Shown: piece after piece, positions 56,241 to 64,000 of the stretch
How positions within the stretch are numbered: the first letter of the stretch is position 1
Layout: each line of letters begins with the position of its first letter
From: Adiantum capillus-veneris
Taxonomy: Eukaryota > Streptophyta > Polypodiopsida > Polypodiales > Pteridaceae
Direction of reading: 5' to 3'
Assembly (NCBI GenBank): GCA_014529385.2
Contig: CM043942.1
Span: 54,622,647 to 54,686,646 of the forward strand
Length of the DNA stretch: 64,000 bases
The notes under the pieces: generated by a model
Databases searched by the model: none
What the model was told of the DNA's origin: nothing
Seen by the model: only the letters and a program-made list of their open reading frames with translations
Program-made: the position numbers and the translations under genes

Positions 56241-59103
56241 TTACTCTCCCATGTAGGATGGTAGTGTTCTTAGCGAATGGGGTTGACTATCCATAGATTG
56301 TACAGATCCTTTGTTGCCCCAATACGATCGCACGTCTAGATTCATTTGAGATCCAGTCTCAAATTCCTCTATTGGTGGTAGAAACACTTCTCGTTCATCA
56401 CCAGTCTTGTCTACTCGTCTTCTTAGGTCATCGGCTTCATTGGCCTCATTGACTTGTTTCCACAATTCGTCAAGACCATCTATCTCTTTACAATCCTCAG
56501 GTATAGCTTGGTGAAATCCCTCGGAAGAGTTATCCGTGGTATTCAGTACTATCCTTGGTTCTAATGCTGGGTCTTTGAGGTTTGGTCTGTGCTCATGACT
56601 AGAATCTGGCTCTTTTAGTTCCTGGTTTGGTGGGATTATTTGTGTAGGCATGACAGGATCACATCCTCAGGTTTTGCAACTCGTGCTTCTAGTAAAGCTT
56701 GGGCTGTTTGAATCATTTTCTTGCACATTTCAAAACCTTTGCTTTTCTAGTTCCGTACAGGGATATGTCATCCACCTTTGTTCTTGGGTTTTGATTGTTT
56801 TTGAGCCTCGCATCATAGGCTTTCAAGAGGGCATCTAATGTCTCATTAACCTTCTCTACCAACACAGATCCTCCTGAACTAGCACTTCTCGGTTTCTCAT
56901 CCGTGGATGGTACTTCTAGAGGTTTAACCATCTGTGTAAGAGAAGGTGCCTCCTTTTCCTCATGTTGTTTTATCTTCTCCGCAGCTTCGATAAGCTTCTC
57001 AGCTAGGGATTTTTTCTCTCGTTCCCTGTGTGCTTTCATCCTAGTCTTTCTAGCTTTCCAACTATTTCGTTTGCTCTTGGTTTTCTGACTAGGTGCGTCT
57101 GTCTTTGGTCCATCATCTGTCTTTGGACTCGTGTCACTTTCCGTGTTCTTTGTCTCTGGATTCTCATCAGCTTTCTTTTGAGCTTGTGCTCTCATAACCA
57201 CTTGAACTCGTACAACATTTTCATTTTCTGAGCTACTAGGGAGTGGAACAATCCCTGATACATTTGTCGTGATTTTCCTGATTTGGTTTGGGTTTTTCAG
57301 GCAATCGGGGATCAAGTGAGTGATGCCACACTCAAGACAATAGGCATTTACTTCAGTGATCTCCATATGAGGACATTTTTTGACCAAGTGGTTGTCACGA
57401 CTTTTGTGAAAATCTGTCTCTGGTTGAGGAGATTCTTTTAGCATTTCCTCTTGGCTATAAGCAAGCTTTGACCTAGATAAGCCGCTATTTGCAATGAATC
57501 GCAATGTCCTTTCATCCATTTCATACCTTCTTTCTTTCGACTGAAACCGGGAGGTGGAGGTTGTACCGGCCTCACCACTCCATGTGTTTCTCTCACCTTT
57601 TGTTGCTCCGAAGGGTAGTACCTACTTTGGTTGCTATACCACATTGTAGCTGGTACTGGCATTGGTTTATTTGATGCTTCCATCATTGGCATGTATCTCA
57701 TGTCTACCGGCATTCTATCACCTGGCAGCGGAGGTTGTTGTCCTAAGACAAGCTGTGGCCTTAAAACTCCTACTGGTCCTGGCGCATTTCCCGTAATGTA
57801 TCTAGGTGGAGTAGGTGCTTCTAGAACAAGTTGTACATACCTCTCCCTAGCATTTTCCATGCTATAATAGCACTCTTCCCCTGTATGGTTCGTCCATTTT
57901 CTCTCAATTTCACACCACTTCGGCTCTCCCGAATCAGACCTTACAAGAGGAATCAACCTCTTGACCAAGTCATCGATAAGCTTTTCTTGATCAATAGGTG
58001 TCGTTGGCTTGGCAATGGACTCACTTATCTGTGAAACACTGTGCTGAGAGGATGTGTCATCTCCTTCACTCTTTAAGTCCTTTTCTTTGTATGCCTCACA
58101 GTTATCCACTAGATAAAGAGCTTCTTTGATCAACTCGTTTAGCGTCATCCTCCTTATCATATGCAGATCCTTCTGAAGGCCGCATGTCTCATTCCTTGGA
58201 TAAAGATCAGCATCAGTCGTGCTTGCGTAGTTAATTCCGCTCTCGGACAGAGCTTAACATATCTCTTGAGCCGTAATGATGCTTTGCGTACTGATTCATT
58301 CTCTTTCTGTTTGAATCTATGGATTTGCGAGACCGTGTTGTGAGCAATGCCATTTGGCGAGAATTCTTCAATAAACTCCTCAAACAGCTCATCTAGGGTC
58401 TCAAAATCCCATTTTTCCACCGAGTCGAACCATGTAGCTGCATCATCTTCTAGAGTCAATCCAAATCCGGCTAACTGTGTCGCAAAATCTGAAACTTCCT
58501 CTGCTCTAATCACTCTTCTAAAAGCCGCTATGTGATCTCTCAGATCTTTATCTCCGGAGTATTTTCTGTTTACCCATTTCTGGACTTGGGATGGTCTAAC
58601 TCGTCGATTGTCTACAAGTCTAACCAGAGACTCTCCCAATCCTTCTCTCGTTATTGCTCTTGAAGGGAATCCTGGTGGCTCTCTTCTTGGAATTCCTATA
58701 GGAATTCTCGTCTTTGGTGGAGGCATTTGTGGTCCTTCATTGACCAAATATCCACCTCTTTCTAGTACAGTTTGTGGATTTGTGCTTTCTACAACTTTGT
58801 ATTCTCGTCAATACTTGTCAGCAACTATAGATCTCCATTGACAGTCAACTCCGTATGTGTAGACATATAAGAGCTTGTATCCGTTATCTCTTCTAGGTAT
58901 GGATCTGAGCACCTATAAAGATTGACCTCGTTGTCATCAATGTTTCTATATAGTCCTTCACTCTCATGATCCATCATCCAAAGTCTCTCAACAAGATGGG
59001 TCTTTATCAATTGCAAGTTTGGAAGATCCATTGTGGGAGGATATTCCTCTATCGTCGAGATCTCCAAGCTTGTGTAAGCTGCGTTTGAATCTAGGGTAGA
59101 CAT
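56241..59103 (-). pseudogene. Element B Gag, frameshifted
   Basis: Start MSTLDSNAAYTS at 59,103. Pieces: 59,103-58,825; 58,747-58,157 (Gag core RPSQVQKWVNRKYSG, FGLTLEDDAATWFDSVEK); 58,160-57,438 (linker, with PPPPGFSRKKEGMKWMKG); 57,519-56,713 (knuckles DNHLVKKC and CLECGITHLIPDC, basic patch RKARKTRMKAHRERE); 56,651-56,241 (linker toward protease). The parallel with element A is colinear throughout. Four or more frameshifts inactivate it. Confidence 0.72.
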
Positions 59104-61500
59104 GATTTCTAGGCTTAAGATCTTTTTCTTGGTTCAAGTAGACTTAGTCCACTGTGTTCAAGTGCTTTGGTTAGGGAAAAGTCAAAACTATGTCCAAAAC
59201 CACAACCGTTTCGTCACAATTCTTGTAAATTGTCGCTTTTAGACACCCCTGACTTTCGAATGAATTTTGAGGCCTCAAACGACGTTTTTTTTTTCAAAGT
59301 TGAACTAAATGGTTTCCATTGGCATACATTTAGTTCAAATTTTTCTCTAAGATCTGTAGAGCCGCTCTCAGCCTACGTTTTGATATAAAAACTTTTCCGA
59401 TCCGATACCGTTTGTGAAAGTTATGGCCAAAACAGTGAAATGCAGTTTAGAATGGTCAAAATGAGTCCAAATTCAATTTTGAAAAAAGATTTGGGATCTC
59501 TGTGACACTGTGAACACTTCTGTGTGGTCAAAAGCACAGTTGGACCGTGAAACTGGCCTGGAGACATCCTATGCGTAGTATGTCTATATGCTCAGAATTT
59601 AACAAAATTTGGTCCAGAGACTCCCCTTAAGTCCAGCAACACAATGGTATGCTCAGAATCTCATTTGGATTTAAAAATGGCCTTGAGACATCCTACGCGT
59701 AGGATGTCTTTTTGCTCAGAATGACTTGAAATTTTCACCCCAGCTTCTCCTTGATGTGCTGATCACAGTGGTGTGCTCATAGGTTGATTTGGAGTCCTAA
59801 ATCAAGCTGGAGACATCCTACGCGTAGGATGTCTTTTCGCTCTGTTTCAGCTCAAACTTGCACTGTAGCTTCCCCTTGATGTGCTAAACTCACAGCTATT
59901 TTTACTTTTTGATTCTGACACCTATAGGCTGGTCAAATGATCAAGAATCTGTTTCAAAATCCTGATGTCTGTTCTGATGAATTCCTAAGTCAAATCAGCT
60001 CCAAATTGGACCAAATTTGACTAGGAGGCTTGCCTAAGGCTATATGACAGCATGGTATGGTCACAATAAAATTTTGGTTTCAGAATTATGCCTTAGACAT
60101 CCTACGCGTAGGATGTCTAACTGCTCAGAATTACCCCAAATTTGAACCACAGACTCTCCTTAAGGTGCTGATCACTGTGGTATGCTCAAAATTAAGTTTG
60201 GAGTGCAAAATCACACATATGTCATACTACGCGTAGGATGTCTTTTTGGCCTGTTTGACCCCATACTTGACCCAAAGCTTCCCCTTGATGTCAGCAACCC
60301 AGTGGTATGCTTAGATTTGAGTTTGGATCTCAAAAGACCCAAATTTTACCTGTTCTTGTCTTTTTCAGTCAAAAGTGTTAAAGTCCGCTTTGAACCCAAT
60401 TTTCTCACCCAAATGAGGTGAAAACTCCCACATGCATTCAAAACATCATGTATAACATGCACATGAAGTCATCCTATGGTTTGGTCTCTAAAATTATGCC
60501 TTGGGCACAATTTGGATAGGATGTCTGTCCATTCTCATCTTTTGGTCTTGATCTGTCAAAATTTGGTCAAACTTCCACTTTCCAGGTGAAAATAGGGTAA
60601 AATCTACCTTCTAAACACACTAGTAACCTCAGATTTTCAAAATTTCCACCAGATCACCTTGTAGACATCCTACGCGTAGGATGTCTACTGCTTATTTTTT
60701 CAGACTGAAGTGTCCCTGATGCTTCCTTATGCTCTCAGCAAGTGCAAGTATGCTTCACAATTGCAAAAACATGCAAAAATCACTCAATTAAGCCTTTGCT
60801 AAAATTTTGCGTTTTTTGACTCCGCCTTTTGGCTTTTGGTCAACAAAAATAGGGAAAAACGCCCAAGTCAATATGTTACTAGGGTAAAACCTACCCTCTT
60901 AACCCACTGGTGCAGTCAGAATTTTCAAAATTGGTCTCCAGAACCCCCTTGAGACATCCTACGCGTAGGATGTCTATGTTTACAAAATTGCAGGTTTTCT
61001 TCATAGAACCCTTGCAAATGCTCTTTTATATGCACAACATCAGTTAGTCATACAAAAATATCCACAAAAGCTTGTTTAATGCATTTTTACCCTCAAAAGC
61101 ACACTTTTTCGTGATTTCAAATGCAATCAAGCACTTTAGCAAATAATTCAATGATGAATAGCTCTAGATCAGAATCAAATCACTTACCTAAAGCTACTCC
61201 TACAAACCATATGGGGTTTTGCATCTATGAGTAGAAAAACGCTTCACTGCCACACACGGACTAGTAAACGCTTTTATCACCTCACAAATCACTCGACCAC
61301 CAACAACTACTCTAATCCACATATCTTAACTAAACCTATCTAGTCGCAAACCCTCGGCAAGACACACGCTTCCTGGCTATCCACTTGATCGCGGAATATC
61401 CTCTTCCGGATCCACTTAAGAAAAACGCTTTTTTTTAGCCGAAACTAAATCAAGCAACCATCACACAAGTGTTAGTAGGAAACCTACTTAGGTCCTTGTG
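59104..61500 (-). promoter_or_regulatory. Element B leader with seven copies of a 22-bp palindrome
   Basis: The half-site is GACATCCTACG followed by its reverse complement. Copies begin at 59,563 (two mismatches), 59,687, 59,812, 60,096, 60,221 (one arm altered), 60,664 and 60,953; most are perfect. Several lie in tandem units of about 125 bp that share GCTCAGAAT and CTCCTTGATGTGCTGAT. No coding sequence of note is present. The region from 61,000 to 61,500 is plain leader. Confidence 0.85.
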
Positions 61501-61518
61501 TCCCCGGCAGCGGCGCCA
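61501..61518 (-). promoter_or_regulatory. Element B primer-binding site (Asp-tRNA type)
   Basis: The minus strand reads TGGCGCCGCTGCCGGGGA one base inside the LTR. This is the primer-site type common in Tat/Athila-lineage plant Gypsy elements, with one base different from the usual TGGCGCCGTTGCCGGGGA. Confidence 0.85.
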
Positions 61519-61519
61519 A

Positions 61520-62473
61520 TGTTGGACGGGAGAGACTCACACACCCATGAAGTGCATACAAACACTACCTAGATCAACATAATGTCAATCGAGGACACAG
61601 ATGACACGATAGGCACACGGAGGAAATCTCTTAAGCTTGTCAAGCTGAGACCATCCTACACATACAACACTCAGGAAGGCCAACTAAACCACAATCAAGA
61701 ACCTCACTGCTCTCAACTACACCACCTAGCCACATACACACATGCGGAAGGTAACTCACCTAATCATGCCAGATTCATACGAAACTTAAGGAACACCATC
61801 CCCTCACTAGGATACACCTGTCCATAAGCTTCTACACTCAAAACCCTCACTCTAAACCCATCTGCGGAAAGCGCATAGGATGACAGAGCCGAATTTTGAA
61901 AGTGCTCGAAACTGAAATTTATGAGTACCTATGCATAGCTTATGTCGCCACGATTCTATAGACTACTAGCACACAAAAAACAGACATCGTTTGATACACT
62001 TACGGCCACAAATAGCTAGTAGATACGTCGGCGTGTGCGCTTCGTCTCGCGTGGAATGCTTGGCGTTGTCGCGTAGCTCTCCTCGAGCCTACCGCAATGG
62101 TGCAATCGGATCTCCAATGTGTTCAGCGAGCCGGGCGTAGCGGGAGGATGAAGCTCACACTCACTCTCTTTCTCTCTCACACACAGTAGACGGCAGCGCT
62201 AAAACTTTAATTATGATTAAAGTCCTTTTACAAAATGACCTAGGTACCTTATATACTAAGGCTACCTTAGGTTTAACCAAAAATGGGGTTGAAAGGGTCA
62301 AATGGCTTTGTATTTACAATCTGGAAGTGCCATTGCACCCCGGCTTCTGAAACTAGAATAACTACTCATTACAAATGAAGTTTATAGCCATAATTTGCAG
62401 CATTTCATAACTCACAAAAGATAAGACTTTGGTACAAAACTTGAGTTATGTTGTGTTGTTGACCCAGCGGTCA
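61520..62473 (-). repeat. Element B 5' LTR
   Basis: 954 bp. Plus-strand ends are TGTTGGACGG and GCGGTCA. The outer end forms a small hairpin (TTGACC, CAGC, GGTCAA). CTATGCATAG at 61,929-61,938 is a weak relative of the leader palindrome. It is homologous to the element A LTR but well diverged. Confidence 0.7.
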
Positions 62474-62711
62474 ACACTTGGGTAGGGTTCCCACCTCAAG
62501 GTTATTCCTACCTTGCCTAAGATCCTAGGTAATAACTTTTAACACTAACCTTTGGAGGTCTTGAATGAAGCTAACCCTAAGGTCTTTTGAGCTCCATTAT
62601 GTGCACATGTCTATATTCTACCTCTTGTTCCCATTCATCTTTGCAATATTAAATGATCAGTTTAATATGAGAAAGTCTTTTTGAAATAGGTAGATATTAC
62701 ATTTTATGACA
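62474..62711 (-). repeat. Partial Gypsy 3' LTR, interrupted by element B
   Basis: It aligns with 43,297-43,595 (GGTTCCCACCTCAAG, GAAGCTAACCCTAAGGTCTT, ATCAGTTTAATATGAGAAA, ATTTTATGACA). Its left part is cut off by element B at 62,473. The polypurine tract AGAGAGAGGTAA (minus) follows at 62,712-62,723. Confidence 0.75.
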
Positions 62712-62734
62712 TTACCTCTCTCTTGAAACCATAG

Positions 62735-64000
62735 TCGTCCTGGACTATGAGGTAGAGAAGATAAAGTCTTAGTCATTAGTCTACATTTCTTAGCGGATAG
62801 GCCATCTCATTGGTTCGTTTTAAGATTTGGAAAGGACCATTGTATCTTTTTGATAATTTAGCATAATACTTTTGATAACGCGTAAGATTTTTGCTCGTAG
62901 TTTGCCTCAATTGAGCCTTGGGAAACTTGAGTAGGACCCAATCATTTTTCTTGAAGGCTAAGTCCCATCTGTGCTTGTCAATAACAGCTTTTTGCCTTTG
63001 TTGGGAGATGGATATAGCCTCAATCTTTTGAAAATATTCTTGTAGGTCTCGGCTATACTCATCAGCGCGAAGATCTTCCCATGTACCTTAAGTAGCAAGG
63101 GACTTTTTGGTCTTTCGTCAATGATCTCAAAAGGAGTCTTCCCTGTATATAGTGTTATTGTACGCATACTCTACAAGGGGTAGGTACCTCTCCCATTGGG
63201 AACGTTGATCTACTTTTGTAACATAGGTCTTGAGTAGATCTAGAATCGTGAGGTTAGCTATTTCACTTTGGCCATCCATTTGTGGGTGATAGACTGAAGA
63301 GAAATCTAGCCTTGTAACTAGATTCTCAAAGAGACCCTTCCAAAAATTATTGGTCATTTGAGGATCTCTATCCGACACGATTGATGTTGGCAAGCCATGG
63401 TGTTTGAAAATTTGGGCTATAAAGAGGTTTGCCATTTGGTGCGCCTTAATAGTCTTTTTGACAAGTATAAAGTGTGTTTGTTTGCTAAACCTGTCGACTA
63501 TTGTCCATATTTGCATATTCCCATGGATAGGCTTGGGTAATCCAAAGATAAAATCCATGGATATACTCTCCCATGGTGAATTAGGGATTGGTAATGGCTG
63601 GAGTACCCCAGGTTGCTTCCCTATATCATACTTTGTCTTTTGGCATACGATGCATTTTCAAACATACTCTTGTATGTCTACTTTTATGGTAGGCCAATAG
63701 AAGTATGTTTCTACTTCTCAAAGAGTAGGTTGCCCTCTATGCCCCGCATAGGGAGGAGCATGGGATTCATACATTACTTTGTCATGAAGGGAGTGAGTAA
63801 CACATAGCCTATTGCCATGGAGAAGGTAACCATCCTGCAAGGTGAATGGTTCTTCTTTCTTCCCTAAGGCAAGGGATGAAATTACATCCTTCAAATCGGG
63901 GTCAATAGCATACTCATCTATCATGGAAGATAGATCATTGTCAGTTGCTATGGACACCGCATTTCCCCTTGGTCATCATGATAGTGCATCGGCCACTTGA
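62735..64000 (-). pseudogene. Ty3/Gypsy integrase region, runs off the window
   Basis: Frames 63,957-63,718 and 63,558-63,127, in one register, hold the integrase: HHCC zinc region (YLLHGNRLCVTHSLHDKVM, HRG, KCIVCQKTK) and catalytic core (MDFIFGLPKPIHG, SDRDPQMTNNFWKGLF, YHPQMDGQSEIAN), giving D, D and E. The C-terminal part continues in broken frames (LTRYQKYYAKLSKRYNGPFQ) to about 62,785. TGA codons replace expected Arg codons before EVETYFYW (63,718) and before KCIVC (about 63,660). The integrase would join element DNA to the genome; this copy is dead. Upstream pol lies beyond 64,000. Confidence 0.88.

Larger units (their letters stand above)
54008..62473 (-). mobile_element. Element B: second RT-less gag-protease LTR element
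   Basis: On the minus strand: 5' LTR (62,473-61,520), Asp-tRNA-type primer site, a 2.4-kb leader with a repeated 22-bp palindrome, gag (59,103-56,241), protease (about 55,980-55,600), conserved middle region (55,560-55,186) and W-P-K repeat region (55,053-54,102), then the gap. It is clearly related to element A in gene order and motifs but diverged at protein level (I judge around half the residues alike), so it is a separate, older or different subfamily. No RT, RNase H or integrase is seen. It is inserted in the LTR of a Gypsy element (62,474-62,711). Confidence 0.7.

Noticed and set aside
59563-60974. CRISPR-like spaced repeats
   Set aside because: Spacing is irregular (about 124 to 443 bases), there are no cas genes and the context is a plant retroelement leader; interpreted as leader palindromes.
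44880-62473. One single 17.6-kb element with an internal duplication
   Set aside because: A and B differ strongly in protein and LTR sequence, each has its own leader and Gag start, and a gap lies exactly where two LTRs are expected; two elements fit better, though the gap keeps this open.

Overview
The window looks like nuclear DNA from a land plant with a large, repeat-rich genome. Evidence includes Copia and Ty3/Gypsy retrotransposons with plant-type tRNA primer sites (initiator-Met and Asp), an AAACCCTAG telo-box beside a CT-rich leader, GT..AG introns, long GA/CT microsatellites and higher-order satellites. The L1-type ORF1 and a DUF7869-like protein lead me to favour a non-flowering plant such as a fern, lycophyte or bryophyte, but that is inference. 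I see no clearly intact host gene, no RNA gene and no CRISPR. Almost everything is mobile or satellite DNA in various states of decay.

Layout. 1-3.7 kb: unassigned sequence, a decayed plus-strand Gypsy gag and a small motif cluster. 3.7-10.7 kb: three LINE-type segments on the minus strand, lying head to tail, each bounded by a (GA)n run; the first is full length, the last is a 5'-truncated near-identical copy. 11.0-14.25 kb: a minus-strand, intronless 1,077-codon frame with two in-frame TAA codons, resembling a DUF7869-type DDE-like protein. 14.4-17.1 kb: a satellite with a 364-bp higher-order unit. 17.9-18.4 kb: a promoter/5' leader-like segment. 18.8-31.1 kb: a second satellite built around a perfect 22-bp palindrome, split by a complete but dead Copia element at 24,105-29,642. 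31.3-39.2 kb: remains of an intron-containing plus-strand gene (ParB-like GQHS motif, then an FCP1/NIF phosphatase-like domain) whose introns carry the same palindromic satellite and whose exon-intron cassette is duplicated. 39.6-43.6 kb: the 5' part of a Gypsy element (LTR, gag, protease, start of RT).

44.9-62.5 kb holds the most unusual content. Two diverged LTR elements of one family (A on the left, B on the right, joined at a 200-N assembly gap) encode Gag with several zinc knuckles, a retropepsin, and a long extra coding region with W-[IV]-P-K repeats, but no recognisable reverse transcriptase, RNase H or integrase. Their long 5' leaders carry repeated perfect palindromes with different sequence in A and B, and their LTRs begin with a small hairpin whose arms differ but still pair. 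They look like protein-coding non-autonomous elements that would need another element's polymerase. B is inserted in the LTR of a further Gypsy element, whose integrase region runs off the right edge.

Insertion order that can be read: Copia went into pre-existing satellite; B went into a Gypsy LTR; LINE copies went into (GA)n tracts or share them as tails. No cooperating cellular pathway is evident.
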